Assembly (NCBI GenBank): GCA_965262175.1
Contig: CBDHES010000002.1
Span: forward strand, 2,480,001 to 2,544,000
Direction of reading: 5' to 3'
Source of the DNA: CADEDH01 sp965262175
GTDB lineage: Bacteria; Actinomycetota; Acidimicrobiia; Acidimicrobiales; SZUA-35
DNA length: 64,000 nucleotides
Below the pieces are notes generated by a model that ran no database searches, had not been told where the DNA came from, and saw nothing but the letters and a program-made list of their open reading frames with translations. Made by a program: the position numbers and the translations under genes. Each line of letters opens with the position of its first letter. The stretch's first letter is position 1. Shown in pieces: positions 18,101 to 26,186 of the stretch.

Positions 18101-18885
18101 GCAGGATCTGGACGACGTCGGGCAGGGGGGCGAGCTCGACGGGCGGGTGGTCGCCACTCGACGACGTCGCCCCCCAGGTAGCGCCGGCTCATCATGACGG
18201 CCACCCCGATCCCGGCCTCGACCGCAGCTCGCACATCGATCGACGACGCGGCGGAGAAGACCGTCGTGAACTCGACGCCGGCCTCGTGGAGGATGCGGTG
18301 GGTGAAGCTGTTGTAGTAGCAGTGTTCACCGAAGTCGATCGTGGGGATCGGCGACCGGTGGTAGGGGTCGGTGGCCGAGGTGACCCAAACCAGATCCTCC
18401 GACCAGAGGGTGAGGTCGGTCGGACGTCGCCGCTCCTCGGTGACCTGGACGATGGCGATGTCGATCGTGCCGTCGTCGACCCGGTCGACCAGGACACCGG
18501 TGTGATCGAGGGTGAACTCCACATGCGCCGACGGATGGCGGAGCTTGAACGTGCCGAGGAGCGAGGCGATCTGGCAGAGGTTGACCTCCCCGTTGCTGGC
18601 CAGCTTGACGGTCCCGGTCAGATCGGAGCTCTCCAGTCGGGCGACGGCGTTGTCGTGCAACTCGACCATGGTTCGGGCGTCGGCCAGGAGGGCCCGGCCA
18701 TCGCGGGTGGGACGGAGATCGTGGCCGTCCCGAATGAGCAGCGGTCGACCGACCCGCTCCTCCAGCCGCTGGATCTTGCGGCTGACCGCCGACTGGGTGA
18801 GATCGAGCCGCTCGGCGGCCCGGGTCATGCCCCCGTGGTCCAGCACGGCGAGCAGGGCTCGGAGTGACTCGATGTCGAGCTGCAT
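18101..18885 (-). pseudogene. LysR-family regulator with disrupted C-terminus
   Basis: The first 245 residues are a normal LysR protein: winged helix-turn-helix (MTRAAERLDLTQSAVSRKIQ) and most of the substrate-binding domain (VKLASNGEVNLCQIASLLGTF; GIGVAVMMSRRYLGGDVVEW). At about 18150-18156 the frame slips; the native continuation is readable in another frame as DHPPVELAPLPDVVQILRTV, reaching about 18100, where it abuts the truncated GNAT gene. In its present frame translation would run on antisense to the GNAT gene to 17917. DNA binding may persist, but the effector domain end is damaged. Leaderless ATG with TAGTCT six bases before it. Confidence 0.7.
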
Positions 18886-18891
18886 GGATCC

Positions 18892-18897
18892 AGACTA
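18892..18897 (-). promoter_or_regulatory. leaderless -10 box (TAGTCT) for the LysR gene
   Basis: On the minus strand TAGTCT ends 6 bases before the ATG at 18885, with no ribosome binding site. Confidence 0.5.
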
Positions 18898-18978
18898 GAC
18901 CGAACCATGCCAGCTTGGAATCAAAAGCATCCAAACATGTCGCTTGAGAATGGTCGGGTCCGGGCGGACAATCGAGAC

Positions 18979-19232
18979 ATGACCAGCAGCCCCAACCACC
19001 GAACCACCCCGAGCGGAACGCCATCGATGCGGCTCCGCGACGCGATGGGACCCGGCTACCAGGTGGCCCTCTTCCGCGACCAGCCGGCACTCGTCGGCTC
19101 ACGCCGGTCGATGCCCCGCTGGCCGACCCGGCCGACCCGGCTGACGACGCCGAGCCGGCCGCTCTGGCCGAGCCGTCGTCGCCCCGCTCGTCGCAGAGCG
19201 GCCGTGGACGACCAAGGCTGCGGAGGCGCTAG
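18979..19232 (+). pseudogene. small ORF of unknown function with an apparent frameshift
   Basis: An ATG at 18979 opens a frame reading MTSSPNHRTT and MRLRDAMGPGYQVALFRDQP. Around 19095-19105 codon bias moves to another frame that reads LTPVDAPLADPADPADDAEP and stops at TAG 19230-19232. That stop forms a CTAG convergent overlap with the GGDEF gene, a junction type common in this genome. Repaired, it would encode about 84 residues with an acidic then basic tail. No family is recognised. It is the third adjacent gene showing a frame break. Confidence 0.4.
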
Positions 19233-20734
19233 CCCCGGAGGCGGTAGGTATGACCGCCAGCTCGTTTGGCCTCGTACATCGCCTCGTCGGCTTGGCGGAG
19301 CAACTCCTTGATGTCGGTGCCCGAGCCGGCGGCCCGCATCGACACCCCCACGCTCGATGAGATCCGGGCGTCGATCAACGACACCTGGTCGGTGATGCGG
19401 GCCGAGAGCCGCTCCAGATGCCCGGTCTCGATCGGACCGAAGGTGCAGACCACGTACTCGTCGCCCCCGAGACGGGCCACGAGGTCGTCGGTCCGGAAGA
19501 TCTCCTGGAGACGGTCGGCCACCGCCCGGAGCACGTCGTCCCCATACTGGTGGCCAAGCGTGTCGTTGACCGACTTGAACCCGTCGAGGTCGACGAAGAA
19601 CAGGGCCGCCGGCAACCACGGGTCGTAGCTGCGGGCGGCATCGATCAGGCCGGCCCGGTTGAGCAACCCGGTCAGCGGATCGGTGATCGCCAGCTCCCGG
19701 ACCAGTGCCAGCTCCCCCTCGGTGCGGTCGAGCCGACGCCGGGTCCGGTCCCGCCAGATGCCGAACCCGAACGCAGCGACGCTCACCCCCAACCCGACGC
19801 CCCAGATGGCCCGCTGGTTGAGCACGCCGGCCACCGGCTCGTAGTCGTCGTTGGCCCACACGACCGCCTCCCAGCCGAACGACGCAGTGGTCAGGGCGTA
19901 GCGGTCGACCAGCTCGGCGTCGTCGAGGGGGATGGCATCGGCGGTCAACCGTTGAGCCACCGGGAGGTCGAGCCCGGCGGCCCACAACTCGATGTTGAGC
20001 TCGCCGCCGTCGACGTTCGAGAGGTAGTCGTCGAGGGATTCGAACATCACGGCGTAGCCGAGGAAGTTGCCGTCGATGTCGGGGATGCTGGCCACCAGCA
20101 GCACGGTGATCTCCGGCAACTCGGCGCCGGCCGCACCGGTGAACCCGATGGGACCGAGGAGCCTGACCTGCTCCGGGGTCAGCAGGGTCAGCTGGACGTC
20201 GCCGGGGTCGATCCCCCGGGGGAAGATGACGTCGCGGATGACGGTGACGTCGAGGCCGATCAACGGGACGGCGCCGACGGTCTCCCGGGTGGCCCGGGTC
20301 ATGACCAGCCGGGGCTCGCCGGGGACCGGGAACGTGGTGACGGTGAAGTCGTCGTGGCCGAGGGCCCGCTCCCGCGCCACCAGCTCGTCGAACTCGCTCG
20401 ACGGGAGCTCCTCGACCATCACCACGCCCGGGTCCTCGGCCACCAGCTGAACCAGCTGACGATTGAAGAACTGCTGGTACTGGTCGAGGGGACCGGGGTG
20501 GGTGACGGTCAAGAAGTTGACACCGGCCCGGAACTCCTCGACGGTCCGGTTGGCCGCCGCCTCGACCTGCTGCTCCAGCTCGGCCGCCTCGGCCTCGAAC
20601 CGGAGCTGCCGCTCCCGGGCCAGCGCGCTGCTTCGGTTGGCGGCCACGATGAACGTCAGGCCCGACCCGATGAGCAGCACGAGGGCTGGCGCCATCAGCG
20701 CCTTCAACCTCGATCGGGGCCGTCCACCGGTCAC
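19229..20734 (-). CDS. membrane diguanylate cyclase with CHASE-like sensor
   Basis: A 501-residue protein: TM1 (LMAPALVLLIGSGLTFIVAA), an extracytoplasmic domain of about 280 residues resembling CHASE sensors (FLTVTHPGPLDQYQQFFNRQ; FESLDDYLS), a second membrane helix (GVGLGVSVAAFGFGIW), then a GGDEF domain (about 340-495). The cyclase signature DPLTGLLNRAG and active loop GGDEY are intact, so it should make cyclic di-GMP in response to an outside signal. No RxxD inhibitory site is obvious just before the active loop. GTG start, no clear ribosome site, 44 bases downstream of the ThDP-enzyme gene. Confidence 0.9.
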   Translation of the reverse strand: MTGGRPRSRLKALMAPALVLLIGSGLTFIVAANRSSALARERQLRFEAEAAELEQQVEAAANRTVEEFRAGVNFLTVTHPGPLDQYQQFFNRQLVQLVAEDPGVVMVEELPSSEFDELVARERALGHDDFTVTTFPVPGEPRLVMTRATRETVGAVPLIGLDVTVIRDVIFPRGIDPGDVQLTLLTPEQVRLLGPIGFTGAAGAELPEITVLLVASIPDIDGNFLGYAVMFESLDDYLSNVDGGELNIELWAAGLDLPVAQRLTADAIPLDDAELVDRYALTTASFGWEAVVWANDDYEPVAGVLNQRAIWGVGLGVSVAAFGFGIWRDRTRRRLDRTEGELALVRELAITDPLTGLLNRAGLIDAARSYDPWLPAALFFVDLDGFKSVNDTLGHQYGDDVLRAVADRLQEIFRTDDLVARLGGDEYVVCTFGPIETGHLERLSARITDQVSLIDARISSSVGVSMRAAGSGTDIKELLRQADEAMYEAKRAGGHTYRLRG

Positions 20735-20778
20735 TCAGGACCGGTCGGCACCACGAGCCCGGTCGTGAGCGCGCTAGC

Positions 20779-22452
20779 TCATCGTCGCCGCTGATGGGGA
20801 GGGAGGGGAAAGGTCATCGGGGCCAGGGCGGTCAGGTCGATGTCGAGCAGGGTCGGTCCCTCGCCCTGTTCGGCCCGGGTCACCGCTCGGCCGAACGCCG
20901 ACGTGAACTCGTCGACGGTGGTGACCGCATCGGCCGGTATGCCCATCGCTTGAGCCAGTGTCGTGAACTGGGGGGTGTGGAGATCGACCCCGAACCGCTC
21001 GCCCATGACGTTGTCCTCGATGACCCGCAACACCCCGTAGCCGCCGTCGGTGAACACGCACACCACGATGGGCAACCGGTGCTGAGCGGCGGTCGCCAAC
21101 TCACCCAGTCCCAGCTGGAAGCCACCGTCGCCGACCATCAGCAGTGTCGGCCGGCCGGTGCCGGCCGCCGCCCCGACCGCCAAGCCGATCCCCGGTCCGA
21201 TCGAGCCCGACGACGGTCGGATCGACGTGCGAGGCTCGAGGATCGGCAGGACCCGGTTGCCCCAGAGGTAGTTGGGCACGGTGTTGTCCCGTACGACCAG
21301 TCCGTCGCGGGGGAGGAGGCGGCGGATGGCGTCGGAGATCGCCCGGTGATCGGGACCGATCTCGCCGTCGGACCGCTCCAGGTCGGCCACCACCGATTTC
21401 GCCGAACGGTCGAGGAACCCGGAGTCGCCCCGTCGTTCGGCGACCCGGGCGCCGAGCTCGGCCAAGCCGAGGCGGGCATCGCCCACGATCGTGACCGCCG
21501 GGTCGTAGTTCCGGCCGATCACCGTCGGGTCGGCGTCGAGGTGGATGAGCTGGCCCGGGATGGGCAGGTTCCACACCCGGGTCGAGTAGTTCTGGAATCG
21601 GGTGCCGACCGCCAGGACGACGTCGGCCTCGGCGATCACCTCGGCCACGTCGGGCCGCTCGGTGCGGGGCCCGAGGGCCAGCGGGTGGTCCTCGGGGATC
21701 GACCCCCGACCCTCCAGCGTGGTCACGACGGGGGCGTCGAGCCGGGTCGCCAACGCCACCAACTCGGCCGATCCGTCGGCGGCGATCACCCCGCCGCCGG
21801 CCCAGATGAGCGGGCGCTCGGCGCCGTCGAGCAGCTCGACCGCCCGGTCGATCCCGACCGGATCGGCAGCGATCGGCGCGACCGTCGGCGAGCCGACGAT
21901 CTCGACCGACGCCTCCCGGTACTGCTGGTCGATCGGGATCTCGACCGCCGTCGCCTGGGGTCGGCCTCGCCGGGCGTCGTCGGCCACGGCGGCGATCGTG
22001 CGGCTGATGTCCTCGGTCCGCCAGATCGTCTCCGCCCGCCGGGTGACGGTCCGCAGCATCGGGAGCTGGGTCTCGTGCTCGTGGACGAAGCCCTTGCCCT
22101 TCCCGTAGTAGGCCGACTCGCCCTGCCCGGTCACCAGGAGGACCGGCGACGAGCCGTAGCACGCCTCGTAGAGGCCCGACATGGCGTTGGTCGTGCCCGG
22201 CCCGGTCGAGGTCAGGGCGACCCCGAGGCGGCCGGTGGCCCGGGCGTAGCCATCGGCGGCGTGCACGGCGAACTGCTCATGACGGCAGGCCACCACCTCG
22301 ATCGACGTCGAGGCGGCCAGCGCCTGGTAGGTCGGCAGGTTGTGGACGCTCACGATGCCGAACACCCGGGTGACGCCCATCGCCTCCAGGGTCCGGGCCA
22401 CCGCCTCGCCCCCGGTCATCGTCGCCGTCGTCGTCTCCTCGGTTGCGCTCAT
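20779..22452 (-). CDS. thiamine-diphosphate-dependent enzyme, acetolactate-synthase-like
   Basis: A 557-residue member of the ILVB/benzoylformate decarboxylase superfamily with the three usual domains. The cofactor-activating glutamate is in CRHEQFAVHAADGYARATG, the central Rossmann-like domain begins near ERPLIWAGGGV, and the ThDP motif is GDGGFQLGLGELATAAQH, followed by TDGGYG where most relatives have an Asn-rich end. It could be a decarboxylase or ligase (oxalyl-CoA-, benzoylformate- or acetolactate-type). It starts 4 bases after the SDR stop, so the two share a transcript and perhaps a ketone/aldehyde product. Confidence 0.87.
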   Translation of the reverse strand: MSATEETTTATMTGGEAVARTLEAMGVTRVFGIVSVHNLPTYQALAASTSIEVVACRHEQFAVHAADGYARATGRLGVALTSTGPGTTNAMSGLYEACYGSSPVLLVTGQGESAYYGKGKGFVHEHETQLPMLRTVTRRAETIWRTEDISRTIAAVADDARRGRPQATAVEIPIDQQYREASVEIVGSPTVAPIAADPVGIDRAVELLDGAERPLIWAGGGVIAADGSAELVALATRLDAPVVTTLEGRGSIPEDHPLALGPRTERPDVAEVIAEADVVLAVGTRFQNYSTRVWNLPIPGQLIHLDADPTVIGRNYDPAVTIVGDARLGLAELGARVAERRGDSGFLDRSAKSVVADLERSDGEIGPDHRAISDAIRRLLPRDGLVVRDNTVPNYLWGNRVLPILEPRTSIRPSSGSIGPGIGLAVGAAAGTGRPTLLMVGDGGFQLGLGELATAAQHRLPIVVCVFTDGGYGVLRVIEDNVMGERFGVDLHTPQFTTLAQAMGIPADAVTTVDEFTSAFGRAVTRAEQGEGPTLLDIDLTALAPMTFPLPPHQRRR

Positions 22453-22456
22453 CGCC

Positions 22457-23221
22457 CTAGCCCAGCAGGCCGACGGTCTGGCCGCCATCGACGAGGAGCC
22501 CGGTGCCGGTGATGAACCGGGCCTGCTCCGAGCAGAGGAAGGCGACCGCCTGCCCGAAGTGGTAGGCGTCGCCGGTGATCTTGGCCGGGACCTGCTGGGC
22601 CGCGGTCGCCTCGTCGGGCATGATCTTCGCCACCCGGTCGGTCCAGTGGGTGCCGGGCTGGCAGGAGTTGACCGTGACCCCGTCGCCGGCCACCTCCTGG
22701 GCCGTGATCTTGAGGAAGCTGGTGTAGCCGGCCCGGGCCACCGAGCTGGCCATCAGGAAGCCGATCGGCTGCTTGACCCCGACACTGGTGATGGCGCACA
22801 CCCGGCCCCACCCCCGCTCCTGCATCGGCGGGATCGCCGCCCGGCACATCTCGATCATGGCCAGGAGGTTCATGTCGAGCGCCGCCTGATAGCCGGCGGC
22901 GTCGGTGGTGGCGAAGGTTCCCGGGGGCGGCCCCCCGGCGTTGGTGACGCAGATGTCGACGGCGCCGAGCTCGGCGATGGCCCGCTCGACGAACGCCCGC
23001 CCACCGTCGGGGGTCGACACGTCGGCCTCGATCGGCACGACCAGCCCGGGGTCGCCGGCGGCGGTCCCGATCTCGTCGGCGGCTCGGGCCAGCCGCTCGG
23101 GGTCCCGACCCGAGATGGCGACCCGGACCCCCTCCTCGGCCAGCGCCCGGGCGGCGCCGAGCCCCAGCCCGGCCGAGCTGGCGGCGACGGCCGCGGTCCT
23201 ACCTCGAATGCCTAGATCCAT
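22457..23221 (-). CDS. divergent short-chain dehydrogenase/reductase lacking the catalytic tyrosine
   Basis: A 254-residue Rossmann-fold SDR. The dinucleotide loop is ASSAGLGLGAA instead of TGxxxGxG, followed by SGRDPERL, suggesting NADP. The NAG motif is present (VTNAGGPPPG). At the active site the usual Tyr-x-x-x-Lys reads TSFLK (ARAGYTSFLKITAQEV); the lysine is kept but the aligned position is Thr, with a Tyr one residue too early. This pattern occurs in a subgroup of FabG-like proteins whose chemistry is uncertain. Leaderless ATG (TACGTT six bases upstream). Operon with the ThDP enzyme. Confidence 0.83.
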   Translation of the reverse strand: MDLGIRGRTAAVAASSAGLGLGAARALAEEGVRVAISGRDPERLARAADEIGTAAGDPGLVVPIEADVSTPDGGRAFVERAIAELGAVDICVTNAGGPPPGTFATTDAAGYQAALDMNLLAMIEMCRAAIPPMQERGWGRVCAITSVGVKQPIGFLMASSVARAGYTSFLKITAQEVAGDGVTVNSCQPGTHWTDRVAKIMPDEATAAQQVPAKITGDAYHFGQAVAFLCSEQARFITGTGLLVDGGQTVGLLG

Positions 23222-23227
23222 CGCACG

Positions 23228-23233
23228 AACGTA
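23228..23233 (-). promoter_or_regulatory. leaderless -10 box (TACGTT) for the SDR-ThDP enzyme operon
   Basis: On the minus strand TACGTT ends 6 bases before the ATG at 23221, with no ribosome binding site. Confidence 0.55.
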
Positions 23234-23244
23234 GTCGCGCCGAG

Positions 23245-24069
23245 CTACGCCCCGTCCAGCTCCCGGATCAGCCCCTCCTGGGCGATGGTGGCGAGGTGGA
23301 GGCCCTCGGCGTTGAACACGTGGCCGGTGCTGAGGCCCCGGGTGCGGAGGATGCCGTGACCGTCCATGTCGAGCAGCACCCAGTCGTCGGCCCGGACCGG
23401 CCGATGGAACCACATGGCATGGTCGAGGCTGGCGGTCATGTAGGTGGCGTGCCACTCCTCGTGGGTCGGGGGGAGGCCCCGGGGGTGGGCGGTGGCGACG
23501 GCGTCCATGGCGTTGGTGTCGCTGATGTAGGCCAGAGCGCAGGCGTGGAGGCGGGGGTCGTCACCCAGCGGCTCGGGGTAGCGGGCCCAGACCAGTGAGC
23601 GGGGCGGCTTGTGGTCGAAGGGCACGTCGTACCGGTCGACCCCCGAGCCCTCCCGCTCGAAGGGCACCGTGCGGGGGTCGGGCGCGTCGGTCGGGAAGTC
23701 GGCGGTCTGGGTTTCGACCCCGTGCTCGAACCGTTGGAACGAGCACGAGAGGGTGAGGATGGCACCCCCGCTCTGACGGGCCACGACCCGGCGGGTGGTG
23801 AACGATCGACCGTTCCGGATCCGGTCGACCTCATAGCGCACCGGTTCGGTCGGATCGCCGCCGAGGATGAAGTAGGCGTGCATCGAGTGGAGGTGGTGCT
23901 CGTCGATCACCGTTTGGGTGGCCGCCCACAGCGCCTGGGCGATGACGAGGCCGCCGTAGATGCGGCCCCAGTGGTAGGCCGGGCTCTCCCCGACCCAGGT
24001 GTCGGGGCCGTGGCTCTCGAGATCGAAGACCCGGGCCACGTCGGCGGGGGTCCGTTGGGCACCGTCCAT
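23245..24069 (-). CDS. tesB: acyl-CoA thioesterase II (TesB family)
   Basis: A 274-residue double-hotdog thioesterase that hydrolyses medium- to long-chain acyl-CoAs in the cytoplasm. Recognisable family segments are RIYGGLVIAQALWAA, the internal HSMHAYFILGGDPTEPVRYE, and the second hotdog ASLDHAMWFHRP with the catalytic aspartate. The final IAQEGLIRE supplies the glutamine. Length and layout match TesB. It lies upstream of the SDR gene on the same strand but has its own TACCGT box at 8 bases, so it may be transcribed separately. Confidence 0.9.
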   Translation of the reverse strand: MDGAQRTPADVARVFDLESHGPDTWVGESPAYHWGRIYGGLVIAQALWAATQTVIDEHHLHSMHAYFILGGDPTEPVRYEVDRIRNGRSFTTRRVVARQSGGAILTLSCSFQRFEHGVETQTADFPTDAPDPRTVPFEREGSGVDRYDVPFDHKPPRSLVWARYPEPLGDDPRLHACALAYISDTNAMDAVATAHPRGLPPTHEEWHATYMTASLDHAMWFHRPVRADDWVLLDMDGHGILRTRGLSTGHVFNAEGLHLATIAQEGLIRELDGA

Positions 24070-24077
24070 GGCACCGC

Positions 24078-24083
24078 ACGGTA
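24078..24083 (-). promoter_or_regulatory. candidate leaderless -10 box (TACCGT) for tesB
   Basis: On the minus strand TACCGT ends 8 bases before the ATG at 24069; no ribosome site is present. Confidence 0.4.
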
Positions 24084-24140
24084 TCGGCGCTGCCTCGTCG
24101 ATTTTCCGTGTGGGGGTCTGATCGGGTGCAATGGGTTCCC

Positions 24141-24830
24141 GTGACGAGCACCCTCCCCCCTCCGGCCGTGGTCGGCGGTCCTGTCGAGCCCGACCTCCCC
24201 CTCCTCCACGACCGGACCTACTCGGTCCGTTCGTACCGGCAGTCCGACACCGAGCTCCGGGTCCGGGGCCAGATCCAGGACCAGAAGCCGCCCGGGGTCT
24301 ACGTCGACGACGACCCCGAGCCCCTCACCGTCCACCACATGGTGATCGACCTGATCGTCTCGTTCCCGTCCCTGGAGATCACCGGGGCCGAGGTCGTGAT
24401 GGAGACCCACCCCCACACCGCGTGCCCGTCGATCTCCGAGCACTACCAGAAGCTGATCGGTCTCTCCATCGCCCGAGGGTTCACCCACAAGGTCCGGGAG
24501 TTGTTCGGTGGGCCCCGGGGCTGTACCCACACCACGGCGCTGCTCCAGGCGATGGCTCCGGTCGTGATCCAGTCGATCTGGTCGATGCGGGCCACCGACG
24601 CCGACGAGGGGACCCCGGTGCCGCCGCCCCTCCCGACCAACCCGACCGACGAGCAGATCCGGGAGCGGTTCGCCCACAACCTGAACAGCTGTCACGTCTG
24701 GGCCGAGGACGGTGAGACGATCGCCGCCATCAAGCGGGGCGAGGAGCTCGAGCCTCCGCTGTGGATCCACGACCGGTTCGAGTCGCTGGGGATCGACGTT
24801 GCGACCTGGCGGGAGCGCTTCCGCGGTTAG
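24141..24830 (+). CDS. DUF2889-family protein
   Basis: A 229-residue protein resembling DUF2889: strand-rich N-terminal part with RTYSVRSYRQSDTELRVRGQ, then VHHMVIDLIVSFPSLEITGA, and a Cys/His-containing centre HTACPSISEHY and GGPRGCTHTTALLQA. The Cys and His pairs could bind metal, and the last part has NLNSCHVWAEDG. Family function is unknown; it has been linked by context to degradation of aromatic or steroid-like compounds in some bacteria, which is only suggestive here. The GTG at 24141 is chosen because the upstream ATG at 24108 gives a non-conserved extension. Convergent 4-base overlap with the DUF2461 gene. Confidence 0.75.
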   Translation: MTSTLPPPAVVGGPVEPDLPLLHDRTYSVRSYRQSDTELRVRGQIQDQKPPGVYVDDDPEPLTVHHMVIDLIVSFPSLEITGAEVVMETHPHTACPSISEHYQKLIGLSIARGFTHKVRELFGGPRGCTHTTALLQAMAPVVIQSIWSMRATDADEGTPVPPPLPTNPTDEQIRERFAHNLNSCHVWAEDGETIAAIKRGEELEPPLWIHDRFESLGIDVATWRERFRG

Positions 24831-25501
24831 GCCTCCGCCACGAACGCCTCGACCAGGGCCCCGTGGAGGGGGAGGGCGGCGGCCAACCGGCCGGCGATCC
24901 ATCCGGTGAACGCCGGCTCGGTGATCGAGGACGGGGCCGGCACGATCCACCGGACCTGGAGCGCCTTGTGGCGGAGCAGATCGCCCCGGGGGTGATCCGC
25001 GGCGTAGGGCGCAGGAACCTTCTTCAGCTCCTGGCCAATCACCTCGCCGTCGGTGGCCGCGGCGAGGTGCTCGACCTCGGCGGCGATCGCCGCACCGCCA
25101 TCGCCGTCGATGGCCTCCCGCCAGCCGGTGACGTCGGCCGGGATCAGCGAGCTGGCGAAGCCGACCCGCTCCGGGCCGATGTAGACCATCAGCGTCGGGG
25201 CGGTCTTCTTGCTCGGCCCCTCCCAGAACCGGAGCATGAGGTGATCCTTGTAGGGAGCAGCGTCGGGATTGAACCGGAGGTCGTTGTTGATCGGGGCGAT
25301 CGAGCCGTTGGTCTTGGGCTGGGCCTCGATCTCGGGACGATCGGCCCGGAGGGCGTCCCCGAGGTCGGTGACCAGCGCCTTGGTCGGTTCGACGATCAGC
25401 GCCTGATAGTCGGCCTTGTTGGCCTTGAACCAGGCGGGATCCCGGGTCGGGAGGGCCTCCAGGAAGGCCAGGGCCTCGGTGCGGTAGCCGGCGAAGCTCA
25501 T
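24827..25501 (-). CDS. DUF2461-family protein
   Basis: A 224-residue protein matching the DUF2461/TIGR02453 family by its start (FAGYRTEALAFLEALPTRDPAWFKANK), the central DLRFNPDAAPYKDHLMLRFW and YIGPERVGFASSLI. Family function is unknown. The start ATG is supported by AAAGGAG eight bases upstream, one of the clearest ribosome sites in this part of the window. It is divergent from the CinA-like gene across a 109-base gap. Confidence 0.8.
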   Translation of the reverse strand: MSFAGYRTEALAFLEALPTRDPAWFKANKADYQALIVEPTKALVTDLGDALRADRPEIEAQPKTNGSIAPINNDLRFNPDAAPYKDHLMLRFWEGPSKKTAPTLMVYIGPERVGFASSLIPADVTGWREAIDGDGGAAIAAEVEHLAAATDGEVIGQELKKVPAPYAADHPRGDLLRHKALQVRWIVPAPSSITEPAFTGWIAGRLAAALPLHGALVEAFVAEA

Positions 25502-25598
25502 CGGTGAGCGCTCCTTTCGTCGAACCCGGCGGACGTCCGGGCTCGTACCGCCGACGATCGGCCAGCGTCGATTTGGACATCGACCGCCCGCGACACAG

Positions 25599-25604
25599 TA
25601 GGTT
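25599..25604 (+). promoter_or_regulatory. leaderless -10 box (TAGGTT) for the CinA-like gene
   Basis: TAGGTT ends 6 bases before the ATG at 25611; no ribosome binding site. Confidence 0.55.
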
Positions 25605-25610
25605 CTTCCG

Positions 25611-26186
25611 ATGGACCCCGCGGTCAAAGGTCTGACGCCAACCGATGCCGCAGCGACGCTCGGCGCCCAGAGCCCGGTCCCGACCGGCTCCGAGCGTCGG
25701 GCTCTCGTCGAGGCGATTCATGCCTCGGGGACGAGGTTGGTGTTGGCTGTCGCCGGGGGCGGCAACGCCGTCATCACCGACCTGCTGAACGTGCCGGGGG
25801 CGTCGCGGACGGTGTTGGAGGTCGTCGTCCCCTACGCCGAGACCTCTCTCGACCAGCTCGTCGGCCGCCATCACCCCGGCGCGGAGGTCGGGGCCTGCTC
25901 ACGACCGATGGCCCTGGCCATGGCCCAGGCCTGCTACGACCGAGCCCGTGACCTGGCCGGGCCCGGCATCGCTGTCGTCGGCGTGGCCTGCACCGCGGCG
26001 CTCGTCACCGATCGGCCGAAACGGGGCGACCACCGGGCTCATGTCGCGCAGGTCGGGCCCGATTGGGCCGGTCACTGCCTGGTCAGTTTCGACAAAGGAG
26101 AGCTCGACCGGATCGGGGAGGACCGGGTCGTGGCCGACGAGGTCCTCCACGTCGTCGCGGCCGCCTGCGGGGTCCTCCACCGGTGA
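25611..26186 (+). CDS. CinA C-terminal-like protein (nicotinamide-nucleotide amidase fold)
   Basis: A 191-residue stand-alone domain. LVLAVAGGGNAVITDLLNVP followed by GASRTVLEVVVPYAETSLDQ, then SRPMALAMAQACYDRARDL and GIAVVGVACTAALVTDRPKR, has the order of the CinA/PncC domain. The classic Ser of the SxTGG loop is replaced here (AVAGGG), as in divergent CinA-like proteins, so deamidase activity is uncertain. The next gene starts within its stop (GTGA overlap), forming a two-gene operon with a PLP enzyme. Confidence 0.7.
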   Translation: MDPAVKGLTPTDAAATLGAQSPVPTGSERRALVEAIHASGTRLVLAVAGGGNAVITDLLNVPGASRTVLEVVVPYAETSLDQLVGRHHPGAEVGACSRPMALAMAQACYDRARDLAGPGIAVVGVACTAALVTDRPKRGDHRAHVAQVGPDWAGHCLVSFDKGELDRIGEDRVVADEVLHVVAAACGVLHR

